Counted from the first letter of the stretch, positions 8,199 to 16,343 are shown. The stretch is DNA of 64,000 bases from Neptunomonas phycophila (GCF_001922575.1 NZ_MRCI01000001.1:1736001-1800000); one strand, 5' to 3'. Notes: generated by a model from the letters alone, not told the origin. A program made the numbers and translations.

Positions 8199-10868
8199 TT
8201 AAAACCATTTAGAAAATAGGTACGATAACCAAGACCAAAAGTGCGTTTGACGTGGTGACTCAACACGAACCGTTTTAGTGACCTGCGTCGTTGCGCCTTG
8301 ATCATCAACTACCGTCAATGTCACATCATAATCACCCGCAACACGATAGTTTACATGTGCACGTCGTCCCTTCGCCGTTTGCCCATTACCTAAGTCCCAA
8401 CGATAGCTAACCACTTTTCCGTCTTCATCTTGTGCCCACGCTTTAAAATTAACGCGACCATTGCGGTTTGCTTTAAAAGTAAAATCCGCTTCAGGGGCTG
8501 TATTTAGCGTGGACAACGCCAACTCGACAATCACAGGATCGTGATCTGATGAGCGATAAGGATCAGCAGAGTAATAATCACTTACTTGGTCACTGGTTTT
8601 ATACTCTTCGTTATAGTCTAACGCGCGTGGTTCATCGGTATTTATATGCCAAGCCGTCATGTTTACAGCGGATGATTGAAGTGCAGCATTGGCTAGAGCA
8701 TGATCTAATTGACCGGTTTCACCGTCATAAACATACGTATAAAAATCTTGAATGTTTAGCGTATCAGCCAGGTTGTTATAGCCAAATTCTGCGAGCGCCG
8801 TTATTGGGTCTTCTTTTGCGTAGCTGTTCAAATCACCAATGATCAAAGAACCCTGCTCTTCACCATAGGTGTTATTTAACCATTCACCAAGCGCTTTAGC
8901 AGCCCTAGTCCGAGTCAGGTTGCAGTTACCTTGACCATCCCCAAGATCAGGATCGTTTAACGCTTCGCAGTCTGAGCCTTTAGATTTAAAATGGTTCACC
9001 GCAACCACAAGACTACCTTCATCAGGCAGAACCCCAAACTGCTGAGTAAGCACAGGACGGTTTTTAGTCGTATCAAATAATACCGCGCCGGAATTATCTA
9101 ATGGAGAATTAGCTTCATCCAAGACAATAGCCGGTCCAGACAATGACACTCGAGCTGGCTTATAAATCAACCCCACAGCAATATCATCATCGCCTAAGAG
9201 CTCACGACCTGGGGAAACAAACGCATAGGTTCCTTCGCCCATGTGAGCATTCAGAGCCGCAACCAATGACGCAATGGCTGATTGCTCACCATAACCGTCA
9301 TTTTCGATTTCCATCAAGCCAACAATATCAGCGTCGATACGGCTGATCGCCGATACAATCTTAGCCTGTTGTTTAATAAATTCTTCTACAGTACTGGCCC
9401 CGCGTGCTGTAGGAAAACCAGAATCTGCATTTTCACCCGTCAAACCATCACCGTTGAAGTAGTTCAACACATTGAACGATGCGACTGTGACATTACCTTG
9501 ATGCAACAACTCAGGATATTCAGTTCGCGGGTTTGTCGGCTCAAATACCGGCTCAACAGCGGGCATTACTTTCCACTCACTGTAACTGTAATCTAGCACC
9601 CCAATAAGCCCTGAGACGGAGTCGCCTACTCTAACCGTGTTATCAGCAGCTAAGCCCGGTGATGGATAAACGACATGGGCTGGGTTTTGAGTGTTGGAAG
9701 CATCATCGATCAGTATCTGGTCTAAGTCATTCGCCAAACTCATTGCTACTGCGTCATTCCCTGGCGTGGCAACCTGAGTTGGAATGAAGGCACGCTCGCT
9801 ACCTAAGGTAAGCATGCCGTAGCGAGCTAGATTATAGGTTTCGTTAACAACCAAGCTTTGTTCAAAAGCCAATTGCATCCCTTCCCACTGTTCCCACTCG
9901 TCACTGGATGACACAGGCAGAGAAACTAACGCAGGGCTGGGCAGTATTTGATCCGTTGCACAAACTTCAAACGCTTGGACATTGGTGAGTTGTGTCTTGT
10001 TGTAATACTCACCTACTGTGCCGTGTAAACGGACACGATCACCAACAGCAACATCCACATCAGTTGTGGCATTAGCAGAATAGATGAATAAGCCTTCAGA
10101 CGTGGAGGCATTCGCATCAACTTCGTTGTCAGCCATCTGAACAAAAAAGCCACCTAGGTCAGGGGCTAAGAAGGTAACTATGGCCTCAATTTGAACGGGT
10201 TGGTCAACCAGTGCTGAAACATCGCTGCTACCTTGAATGGTATGGATTGGGGTTGCTTCAACACCACACACTAAGGAACTATCACCCGTGTCTGGCTCCC
10301 CTACAGTATCATCAGTACCAAATTGGCCTAAATGATCGCTGTTATCCTGTTCGTATTCGTCCCACTCCACAGACGGATAAAATGCATCATCAGCAACGGT
10401 ATCACCGGCTTGGATACCGTCAGCGCGTCGCAACGTGTTGTTTTGTGTAGATGCGACGCCGTCACTCCACTGGCTACCAGGATCAACACCTAGCTGGCCA
10501 ATGCTATCGATTACTTGCTCACCATTTTCTAGAATAATAGCGTCATCGCCATTGAACCAGCTGGCCGAGTTAGTGAGGTTGATGTAAGGCATACCTGCAA
10601 ACACAGCGTCAGCATGGCTGATAACAAACGTGCTGTTAGGTTCGATTGTATGACCGCTTAAATCAATAGTCGTCCCTGCGGAAGTACTGCCATTAAAGTA
10701 AAACTTTAGCGCATATCCATCTAAGTTTTGAGCTTGTCCGGAGTTATTGTACAGCTCGATCGCTTTGTTATTTCCGCTTCCTTCAATGTACTCAGAAATA
10801 AACACATTAGCTGAGACCGATGAAGATATAATTGAAGCGATTATCGCGGGTAGCATGCGAAGTTTCAT
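8199..10868 (-). CDS. ExeM/NucH-family extracellular endonuclease
   Basis: An 889-residue secreted nuclease. In order it has a signal peptide (to about SVSA, residue 20), a lamin-tail domain (about 20-150: FISEYIEGSGNNKAIELYN), an OB-fold segment (about 215-310), and an endonuclease/exonuclease/phosphatase domain (about 475-775). The last contains VASFNVLNYF, VGLMEIEN, IIGDLNSY and the catalytic SSDHDPVIVE. A PKD domain (about 790-865) ends the folded part. ExeM-type enzymes degrade extracellular DNA, for example in biofilm remodelling or phosphate scavenging. The last 16 residues are Trp/Phe-rich (FWSWLSYLFSKWF) rather than the GlyGly-CTERM tail seen in some relatives. The ribosome site AAAAGGAT supports the start. 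The gene is monocistronic and has its own terminator. Confidence 0.9.
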   Translation of the reverse strand: MKLRMLPAIIASIISSSVSANVFISEYIEGSGNNKAIELYNNSGQAQNLDGYALKFYFNGSTSAGTTIDLSGHTIEPNSTFVISHADAVFAGMPYINLTNSASWFNGDDAIILENGEQVIDSIGQLGVDPGSQWSDGVASTQNNTLRRADGIQAGDTVADDAFYPSVEWDEYEQDNSDHLGQFGTDDTVGEPDTGDSSLVCGVEATPIHTIQGSSDVSALVDQPVQIEAIVTFLAPDLGGFFVQMADNEVDANASTSEGLFIYSANATTDVDVAVGDRVRLHGTVGEYYNKTQLTNVQAFEVCATDQILPSPALVSLPVSSSDEWEQWEGMQLAFEQSLVVNETYNLARYGMLTLGSERAFIPTQVATPGNDAVAMSLANDLDQILIDDASNTQNPAHVVYPSPGLAADNTVRVGDSVSGLIGVLDYSYSEWKVMPAVEPVFEPTNPRTEYPELLHQGNVTVASFNVLNYFNGDGLTGENADSGFPTARGASTVEEFIKQQAKIVSAISRIDADIVGLMEIENDGYGEQSAIASLVAALNAHMGEGTYAFVSPGRELLGDDDIAVGLIYKPARVSLSGPAIVLDEANSPLDNSGAVLFDTTKNRPVLTQQFGVLPDEGSLVVAVNHFKSKGSDCEALNDPDLGDGQGNCNLTRTRAAKALGEWLNNTYGEEQGSLIIGDLNSYAKEDPITALAEFGYNNLADTLNIQDFYTYVYDGETGQLDHALANAALQSSAVNMTAWHINTDEPRALDYNEEYKTSDQVSDYYSADPYRSSDHDPVIVELALSTLNTAPEADFTFKANRNGRVNFKAWAQDEDGKVVSYRWDLGNGQTAKGRRAHVNYRVAGDYDVTLTVVDDQGATTQVTKTVRVESPRQTHFWSWLSYLFSKWF

Positions 10869-10886
10869 GTTTTATCCTTTTGTATA

Positions 10887-10903
10887 TCGATAGAGTTTAT
10901 CGA
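10887..10903. promoter_or_regulatory. Inverted repeat upstream of the nuclease gene
   Basis: TCGATA-gagtt-TATCGA is a 6-5-6 inverted repeat located 19-35 bases before the nuclease start. It could be an operator in the 5' untranslated region or a weak hairpin. No regulator is recognisable from the sequence. Confidence 0.3.
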
Positions 10904-10999
10904 CAAGAGAATAAAAACTTTGTGGGTCATTCCCATTAATAAACCGTGTCTAATCAGTTACAACCGCATGACAATCGCGCCAGCCACGTATAGCGAAAA

Positions 11000-12478
11000 C
11001 TAAGAGCTGCAGCTCAAACAAATACCACCTGCCCACTCCGGCGGCTTGGCGGCATAGCGCTCATATTCATCTTTCTCTACAAATGGGTTTCTCAAGACAG
11101 CCAATAGCGTATTCACTAATCGATAGTCGCCTTGATGAGCTTCTCGTATGGCTTCTTCAGCCATGTAATTACGTAACAAGTAAACCGGGTTTACCGATTG
11201 CATTTGCCGCTGCCTTAAGAGAGCGCTCGTCGCTTCGTTATCTATCCGGTTACTGTATGCGGATAACCAGCCCGTTAGCGCACTTGGATCAGCCGCGTGT
11301 AATAAACAAGCTTGAATAGTGGCGTCATCTTCGGGGTTTAAACGGGATAAATCACGTAAAAAACGATTTTGATCCACATGATGAGCTGCACATAAACTAT
11401 TAAGTTGATCTATCAATGATTTATCAGCGGTTTCTTCACTCAGTAACCCTAAACGATGACGCATTAATCCATAATAAAAACGATCATATAACGTTCCGCA
11501 CTCATCCAACGCTTCTATTAACCCTTCTTTAGGTACCAAACCGACCAATGACTGAGCCAGGCAAGAAAGGTTCCACCCCATAATATTAGGTTGGTTTTTA
11601 AAAGCATAACGCCCTTGTTCGTCAGTATGGCTACTCACAAAATTAGGATCATAGGTGTCCATAAAGGTATAGGGGCCATAATCAAACGTTTCTCCCAGAA
11701 TAGACATGTTGTCCGTATTCATTACGCCATGCACAAAACCGTAGGCTTGCCATTTTGCGACCATAGATAAGGAACGGTCTCGGATCTCACGGAACATCGC
11801 AAGGTAAGGATTTGATGCCTGCTTGCACACAGGGTAAAAACGATCGAGGCAAAAATCAGCCAGTATTTTAAGGTCATCTTCCATTCGACGATGATAAAAA
11901 TGCTCAAAGTGTCCAAAGCGAATGTGACACTGGCTAACTCGTAGTACTTGTGCGCAAGGTTCCATGCCTTCTCGCATCGTATAGGTTTCGCTGCCAACCA
12001 ACGATAACGCTTGAGTGGTAGGAATACCTAAGCCAGTCATGGCTGCACTGACTAAGTATTCGCGAATGCTCGATCTCAATACAGCCTTACCATCCCCCAT
12101 GCGAGAAAATGCAGTTTTACCCGCTCCCTTTAAATGCAAATCCCAGCGCTCATTTTGGCTATTAATCACTTCACCTAGCAACAAACCGCGCCCATCACCT
12201 AAATCGGGATTATAATAACCAAACTGATGGCCAGCGTATTTCATGGCAAGTGGCTCACTGCCTTCAAGTAACTCTCCGCCACCAAAATACTGGGCGAGTT
12301 GAGACGGGTTTATTTCACACGGATTTAAGTCAAGTAATTCAGCAACCGCTGGGTTAAAGCTTATCAAATGTGCATTTTTCAACCCGACTGGGTTAACTCG
12401 GTGATAAAAATGTTCGGGGAGTTGAACATAACTATTGTCGAAGGTTAGTTTACTTAGTGGCTTATACACAGGTGACAT
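11000..12478 (-). CDS. selO: Protein adenylyltransferase SelO (YdiU family)
   Basis: A 492-residue SelO pseudokinase, the full family length. SelO binds ATP in a flipped orientation and transfers AMP to Ser, Thr or Tyr of target proteins; it is linked to redox homeostasis. Diagnostic stretches are the conserved N-terminal start (FDNSYVQLP), HLKGAGKTAFSRMGDGKAVL in the nucleotide site, the segment VHGVMNTDNMSILGETFDYG, and the C-terminal cysteine tail ICLSCSS. In eukaryotic homologues that tail carries selenocysteine. The gene is divergent from the DUF3301 gene and lies next to the OhrR/Ohr peroxide system, which fits the proposed redox role but does not prove a link. Confidence 0.95.
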   Translation of the reverse strand: MSPVYKPLSKLTFDNSYVQLPEHFYHRVNPVGLKNAHLISFNPAVAELLDLNPCEINPSQLAQYFGGGELLEGSEPLAMKYAGHQFGYYNPDLGDGRGLLLGEVINSQNERWDLHLKGAGKTAFSRMGDGKAVLRSSIREYLVSAAMTGLGIPTTQALSLVGSETYTMREGMEPCAQVLRVSQCHIRFGHFEHFYHRRMEDDLKILADFCLDRFYPVCKQASNPYLAMFREIRDRSLSMVAKWQAYGFVHGVMNTDNMSILGETFDYGPYTFMDTYDPNFVSSHTDEQGRYAFKNQPNIMGWNLSCLAQSLVGLVPKEGLIEALDECGTLYDRFYYGLMRHRLGLLSEETADKSLIDQLNSLCAAHHVDQNRFLRDLSRLNPEDDATIQACLLHAADPSALTGWLSAYSNRIDNEATSALLRQRQMQSVNPVYLLRNYMAEEAIREAHQGDYRLVNTLLAVLRNPFVEKDEYERYAAKPPEWAGGICLSCSS

Positions 12479-12654
12479 ACGTGGGTCCTAGAGGCTTTAA
12501 CGCTGAGATATTATCCTACCAAAACGCTCAACTATATTCAGTAAAATGATAGCCTAGCCCATCAAAGGCGCGCTCTAATGTAGTTAGGCTTGTTAAATGC
12601 TTATGATAACCCCATGATCTTATGTACGATTTACAATAAACTCTGGCTTTACAA

Positions 12655-12666
12655 TGCGTATACGCA
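12655..12666. promoter_or_regulatory. Short palindrome before the DUF3301 gene
   Basis: TGCGTATACGCA is a perfect 12-base palindrome ending 17 bases before the DUF3301 start, in the 205-base divergent gap with selO. It might be an operator. Nothing else recognisable was found in this gap. Confidence 0.3.
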
Positions 12667-12683
12667 ATCTTGTTAGGTAACTT

Positions 12684-13013
12684 ATGTACCTCGAACTATT
12701 CGATATATTTTTATTAACCTTGGTTATCGCTGCCGTGGCTTTTTGGTGGTCCTCGCTTAAACATCGAGACCTAGCCCTGCGTACAGCACGTGCTAGCTGT
12801 AAGCAAATGGGGCTTCAGCTTTTGGACGAGAGCGTAGGGTTAAAAAAATTACGTTTACAACGTGATACTGATGGTATGGTAAAGCTACTCCGTTGTTATA
12901 GCTTTGAATTTGCCTCCACAGGAGATGAACGCTACATCGGCGAAATAGACATGCTAGGAAAGCGCATTACCCGCCAGTTCCACCAACCACACCGTGTGTT
13001 GGATATTCATTAA
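12684..13013 (+). CDS. DUF3301 membrane-anchored small protein
   Basis: A 109-residue protein with one N-terminal membrane segment (about residues 6-25, LLTLVIAAVAFWW) and a cytoplasmic domain containing MGLQLLDESVGLKKLRLQRD and the tail ITRQFHQPHRVLDI. These match the gammaproteobacterial DUF3301 family. No function is established. It lies 17 bases before the OhrR-like gene and may be cotranscribed with it. Confidence 0.85.
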   Translation: MYLELFDIFLLTLVIAAVAFWWSSLKHRDLALRTARASCKQMGLQLLDESVGLKKLRLQRDTDGMVKLLRCYSFEFASTGDERYIGEIDMLGKRITRQFHQPHRVLDIH

Positions 13014-13030
13014 CTTTTAACTGGCCGCTC

Positions 13031-13477
13031 ATGACGATGAACCCTCTATTACTCGATAACCAATTATGTTTCTCCCTTTACTCAACGTCTCTGGCAGTCA
13101 CACAAATCTACAAGCCCTTATTAGAGCCGTTAGGGCTAACCTATCCTCAGTATTTGATCATGCTAATTCTGTGGGAAAAAGAAGGGCTTGGTCTAAAAGA
13201 CATTTGTGAGCGCTTGTCACAAAAACCCGGAGCATTAACGCCTGTCATTAAACGCATGGAAAAAGATGGCTTAGTCCTTCGTCAGAAGAATGCCGAGGAC
13301 GAACGGCAGCTTGAAATTTATTTAACTGACCATGGTAGGTCATTAAAGACAGAAGCATTAGCCGTTAATGCTTGCCTTGTATCGTCATGTAACTTGAGCT
13401 TAGACGATCTAAATGAGCTAAAAACACGCCTAGATCAACTCCGTTCCCAACTCAACAGCATCAACCCAGCCAATTAA
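13031..13477 (+). CDS. ohrR: MarR-family organic-peroxide sensor OhrR
   Basis: A 148-residue winged-helix repressor. The N-terminal reactive cysteine of OhrR is present at residue 13 (DNQLCFSLYS), followed by the family segment LGLTYPQYLIMLILWE, the recognition region LSQKPGALTPVIKRMEKDGL and the wing (RQKNAEDERQLEIYLT). Oxidation of the cysteine by organic hydroperoxides releases DNA and induces ohr. The gene lies just upstream of ohr with two strong palindromic operators between them. The first palindrome is after the ohrR stop, so these sites control ohr rather than ohrR itself. Confidence 0.92.
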   Translation: MTMNPLLLDNQLCFSLYSTSLAVTQIYKPLLEPLGLTYPQYLIMLILWEKEGLGLKDICERLSQKPGALTPVIKRMEKDGLVLRQKNAEDERQLEIYLTDHGRSLKTEALAVNACLVSSCNLSLDDLNELKTRLDQLRSQLNSINPAN

Positions 13478-13510
13478 CCGAGAGCACCTTACAAGCACTG
13501 CTTTTTATTT

Positions 13511-13528
13511 TAGTTATTGCAATAACTA
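13511..13528. promoter_or_regulatory. OhrR operator 1, overlapping the ohr -35 element
   Basis: TAGTTATTGCAATAACTA is a perfect 18-base palindrome. It covers the -35 hexamer TTGCAA (13517-13522) of the probable ohr promoter. Its core differs from operator 2 by only two bases, which supports a shared binding protein, most simply OhrR. Confidence 0.85.
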
Positions 13529-13544
13529 ATTTATCAGGTAAGAT
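13517..13544 (+). promoter_or_regulatory. Probable sigma-70 promoter of ohr
   Basis: TTGCAA (13517-13522), a 16-base spacer and TAAGAT (13539-13544) form a good promoter, with transcription starting near 13551. Operator 1 covers the -35 element, and operator 2 lies in the transcribed leader. Confidence 0.6.
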
Positions 13545-13579
13545 TCAAAGCCTCGATGTTATTCACTACGACACAACAA

Positions 13580-13597
13580 TAGTTATCGCGATAACTA
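13580..13597. promoter_or_regulatory. OhrR operator 2, abutting the ohr ribosome site
   Basis: TAGTTATCGCGATAACTA is a perfect 18-base palindrome directly followed by the AAGGAG ribosome site of ohr. Its centre is 69 bases from that of operator 1. Two sites flanking the start of transcription suggest cooperative or looping repression. Confidence 0.82.
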
Positions 13598-13609
13598 AGG
13601 AGCAATATT

Positions 13610-14032
13610 ATGCAAGCGATCTACACGGCAGAAGTTACTACAACCGGCGGCCGCGAAGGCCAGTCTACATCTTCCGACAACAAATTAGATATCACGCTAT
13701 CCACTCCTAAAGCACTGGGTGGAGATGACGGCGCAGGTACTAACCCCGAACAATTATTTGCAGCGGGATATTCAGCCTGCTTTATAGGTGCGATGAAATT
13801 TGTTGCCGCTGAAGACAAAACTAAGTTACCCAAAGATTTATCCGTCAACGCCCTAGTGGGTATTGGCGAAAACCCTAAAGGCGTTGGCTTTGCCGTGAGT
13901 GTTACGCTTAATATCAGCCTGCCAAATATGGATAAAGCCGCCGCTGAATCTTTGGTAGAAAAAGCTCATCAAGTATGCCCTTATTCTAACGCCACCCGCG
14001 GGAATGTGGATGTCACGCTTAACCTTGTTTAG
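13610..14032 (+). CDS. ohr: Organic hydroperoxide reductase Ohr
   Basis: A 140-residue OsmC/Ohr-superfamily thiol peroxidase that reduces organic hydroperoxides using lipoylated protein partners. The two redox cysteines are at residue 57 (AAGYSACFIGAM) and residue 123 (HQVCPYSNATRGN), in the Ohr arrangement, and the catalytic arginine region GGREG is near residue 15. The ribosome site AAGGAG sits at good spacing to ATG 13610. It is controlled by the adjacent OhrR through the two palindromes, and a strong terminator follows it. Confidence 0.95.
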   Translation: MQAIYTAEVTTTGGREGQSTSSDNKLDITLSTPKALGGDDGAGTNPEQLFAAGYSACFIGAMKFVAAEDKTKLPKDLSVNALVGIGENPKGVGFAVSVTLNISLPNMDKAAAESLVEKAHQVCPYSNATRGNVDVTLNLV

Positions 14033-14046
14033 CCATAAGGTTTAGC

Positions 14047-14080
14047 AAAAGCCTAGGTTATATAATTCCTAGGCTTTTTT
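14047..14080 (+). terminator. Rho-independent terminator of ohr
   Basis: AAAAGCCTAGG pairs with CCTAGGCTTTT across a ten-base loop and ends in a T run, 15 bases after the ohr stop. Confidence 0.88.
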
Positions 14081-14093
14081 ATTTAATAAACAA

Positions 14094-14513
14094 CTAATTA
14101 GTTGTTACTTCCGCAAATACCTCCTTAGCTACAAACATACCATTTAAGGCAGCAGGAAAACCGGCATAGACAGACATTTGTAAAATAGCCTCGACAATTT
14201 CTTCTCGGGTACAGCCTACATTTAACGCACCATGAATATGAACGTTCAATTGAGGTTGGCAATTACCCAGCGCGGTTAGCGCTGCAACGGTGATTAACTC
14301 GCGAGTTTTTAAATCCAAGCCTTCTCTTTGATAGATATCACCGAAGGGATACTCTATTACATAGCGCGCAAGATCAGGGCAAATACCCGCTAAACTATCA
14401 ATAACCTTGTGCCCTGCTTGACCATCTATCTCGGTTAGTTTTGCCAGCCCTTGTTCGTAACGCAGCGATACCCCATCCTTAGCAATCTCTGATCTATTCG
14501 ATGTATTTGACAT
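14094..14513 (-). CDS. Carboxymuconolactone decarboxylase-family protein
   Basis: A 139-residue protein of the CMD/AhpD-like fold. Typical features are [30 protein letters not shown], split here only by reading, followed by [22 protein letters not shown] and the C-terminal glycine/alanine helix. The AhpD CxxC pair is absent; only single cysteines are present (GNCQPQ and GCTREE). So it is not a typical AhpD peroxidase partner and may be a decarboxylase-like or hydroperoxidase-like enzyme of unknown substrate. A MerR-type promoter precedes it and the MerR gene lies just upstream, so it is probably the regulator's target. Confidence 0.85.
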   Translation of the reverse strand: MSNTSNRSEIAKDGVSLRYEQGLAKLTEIDGQAGHKVIDSLAGICPDLARYVIEYPFGDIYQREGLDLKTRELITVAALTALGNCQPQLNVHIHGALNVGCTREEIVEAILQMSVYAGFPAALNGMFVAKEVFAEVTTN

Positions 14514-14549
14514 TTTGCCTCCTAGCCGTTTGATAAATATCTAACAACT

Positions 14550-14580
14550 AGGCTACAACTTTGAGTTAACTCTAAGTCAA
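14550..14580 (-). promoter_or_regulatory. MerR-type promoter and operator of the CMD gene
   Basis: On the minus strand TTGACT (14575-14580) and TAGCCT (14550-14555) are separated by 19 bases, the overlong spacer typical of MerR-activated promoters. The spacer holds a near-perfect palindrome, ACTTTGAGTTAACTCTAAGT on the plus strand (14558-14577). It resembles sites of the aldehyde/electrophile-sensing MerR branch (AdhR/NmlR type). The regulator is encoded by the gene immediately upstream. Confidence 0.82.
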
Positions 14581-14606
14581 GCGTCAATTATCGAACACCC
14601 CATCAT

Positions 14607-14963
14607 TTAATGATCCAGACGTTCAGCGTACCATGCTAGCTTCTGCTCCAATGCCAAGAGGTTTTGTTGATCTTCTTTAATTTTTTGGGCTAAGAATTCG
14701 GCATGCGATGCTAATAATCGTTGACGTAAAGCCAATGTTGCATCCCCTTCGCTACGCAACACAGCGTATTCTTTAATTCCTTTAAGCGGCATACCGGTTT
14801 GTTTTAGCCGCTTGATAAAAGCAACCCACTCTATATCTTTTTGTGAAAATTGGCGGTGACCGCTGCTATCTCGACTAACAGGAGTCAGCAAATCAATTTT
14901 CTCGTAGTAGCGAAGTGTATGGGCAGAAAGCCCCGTCACCTCAGCAAACTGCCCAATATTCAT
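14607..14963 (-). CDS. MerR-family transcriptional regulator
   Basis: A 118-residue MerR regulator. The N-terminal winged helix is clear (MNIGQFAEVTGLSAHTLRYY, then SGHRQFSQKDIEWVAFIKRL), followed by a dimerisation coiled coil (about residues 80-118). There is no metal-binding C-terminal cysteine cluster, which argues against metal sensing. Short members of this form often sense aldehydes or other electrophiles. It precedes the CMD-family gene on the same strand, and the 19-base-spacer promoter lies between the two. The inducer is not known. Confidence 0.9.
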   Translation of the reverse strand: MNIGQFAEVTGLSAHTLRYYEKIDLLTPVSRDSSGHRQFSQKDIEWVAFIKRLKQTGMPLKGIKEYAVLRSEGDATLALRQRLLASHAEFLAQKIKEDQQNLLALEQKLAWYAERLDH

Positions 14964-15010
14964 TCCAAGCCCCTTGGTGACTCATTATTTGCGAGACAGA
15001 CTCAGCGAGA

Positions 15011-15196
15011 CTAGGATCTATCTCTAGGCCCTAAGAAAAACCAAAGCACCAAGCCCAACACGGGCATCAGCAGAATTAATACCGTCCACAATACTTTAGT
15101 TCCCGTACTAGCTGGGCTTTGTATCACCCGAATGATGGCCCAAATATCAAGGACAAAAATAATAAAACCCAACAACCCGCTAATTTGTATACTCAT
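15011..15196 (-). CDS. Small PLDc_N-domain membrane protein
   Basis: A 61-residue protein of two hydrophobic segments (about residues 5-25 and 35-55) with the PLDc_N signature: a tryptophan near VLDIWAIIRVIQSP, then KVLWTVLILLMPVLGLVLWF and the terminal GPRDR. In larger proteins this domain precedes phospholipase D/cardiolipin synthase domains. Here it stands alone. It lies between the MerR and LysR genes and its role is unknown. Confidence 0.82.
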   Translation of the reverse strand: MSIQISGLLGFIIFVLDIWAIIRVIQSPASTGTKVLWTVLILLMPVLGLVLWFFLGPRDRS

Positions 15197-15297
15197 CTAA
15201 TTAATTCCCTTTAGGACTTTGTTTATTCGAGATTGGTCGTACCGCTACCCTGTGTGCGCTAAGACAACGAAATTGCTGATACCGTTCCCGTAGAAAA

Positions 15298-16200
15298 CTA
15301 AACCGGTTTAGGACCCGCCTTACAGCACTGTTTTGCACGAGACTTGATCAATTCACCTAAATTACGTGTAAGAGGTCCTGCATAATCTGCACCGCTGTAC
15401 ATTAAATACAATTGTTCAGTTCGCTCACCTCCCACCTCCAATGGCAAGGGTTTCAACGTACCTTGATCTAACTGATCTTTAATTTTCAATTCTGGCAACC
15501 ATGCATAGCCCAAGCCGGCGACTGCCGAACTAATCGACAAACCCACGTGGCTCACACTCATACGTTTTTGCGCGCCTAACCAGCCTCGGTCTAGATCCGC
15601 CTTACCAGAATCCATCACAACGAGTTGGCGATGCAATCGCAAATCTTGCACACTAATTTCTCGTCCTAAATGATGTAAAGGATGTGTAGGCGCCGCAACA
15701 GCCGTAAACCCAACGATCATGAGCGGATCACCCATAAACCCTGGTGGCGCTCTACCGCCAATGACAATATCAGCCGAACGCGTCAACAATGCCTCTTCAC
15801 TGCCACTGAGCACTGTTTCTTTCAGCTCAATACGCACATTAGGATGCTCATCGCTGAACTCTTTTAAAATATCGAGCATTAGCCACTGAGGAAACAAGGC
15901 ATCCATAGCGATATGAACTTCAGGCTCCCAACCTGCTGCAAACTGACCTGCCACTGATTCTATTTGTTCAGCATCTTTTACTAATACCGTAGCGCGACGG
16001 TACAAGGTTTCCCCTGCGGGTGTGAGGCTTGCTTTGCGGCCGGCTAATGTAAAAACGCGAACCCCTAATTGTGTTTCTAATTTTTGAATCGCATAACTTA
16101 CCGTCGATTGGCTTTTATTAAGATGCTCTGCCGCAGCGGCATAACCACCTTGCTCAACTACCGCTATTAATGCTGACCACTGCTCTAAAGAGACCTGCAT
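15298..16200 (-). CDS. LysR-family transcriptional regulator
   Basis: A 300-residue LysR regulator. The N-terminal helix-turn-helix is SLEQWSALIAVVEQGGYAAA followed by LNKSQSTVSYAIQKLE, and a type 2 periplasmic-binding-like effector domain (about residues 90-290) follows. I chose ATG 16200 because AAGGAG precedes it by five bases; the longer frame from 16272 adds 24 residues without a ribosome site. It is divergent from the azoreductase gene, with an inverted repeat between them, so it probably regulates azoR and perhaps the genes after it. The effector is unknown; quinones or electrophiles would fit the context. Confidence 0.9.
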   Translation of the reverse strand: MQVSLEQWSALIAVVEQGGYAAAAEHLNKSQSTVSYAIQKLETQLGVRVFTLAGRKASLTPAGETLYRRATVLVKDAEQIESVAGQFAAGWEPEVHIAMDALFPQWLMLDILKEFSDEHPNVRIELKETVLSGSEEALLTRSADIVIGGRAPPGFMGDPLMIVGFTAVAAPTHPLHHLGREISVQDLRLHRQLVVMDSGKADLDRGWLGAQKRMSVSHVGLSISSAVAGLGYAWLPELKIKDQLDQGTLKPLPLEVGGERTEQLYLMYSGADYAGPLTRNLGELIKSRAKQCCKAGPKPV

Positions 16201-16277
16201 ACCGCTCCTTACATATAAAAAATTTAGACACCTAATTGCGACATTAAGGTAACCATAAGAAACAAAGTACAAATCTA

Positions 16278-16294
16278 GATCTAAATTTTAGATC
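16278..16294. promoter_or_regulatory. LysR-type operator in the lysR/azoR gap
   Basis: GATCTAAA-T-TTTAGATC is a perfect 8-1-8 inverted repeat containing the LysR T-N11-A pattern (16280 to 16292). It lies about 22 bases upstream of the -35 element of the azoR promoter and 78 bases upstream of the lysR start, the usual position of a LysR recognition site. Confidence 0.68.
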
Positions 16295-16315
16295 AAAAAG
16301 CACTATTTATCCTAG

Positions 16316-16343
16316 TTAACAACCTTATTTATCAATATATACT
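16316..16343 (+). promoter_or_regulatory. Probable azoR promoter
   Basis: TTAACA (16316-16321), a 16-base spacer and TATACT (16338-16343) form a reasonable sigma-70 promoter about 40 bases before the azoR start. The LysR-type repeat is just upstream. Confidence 0.5.

Noticed and set aside
16201-16272. Longer LysR start at 16272
   Set aside because: The extra 24 residues precede the normal helix-turn-helix start, and AAGGAG sits immediately before ATG 16200.
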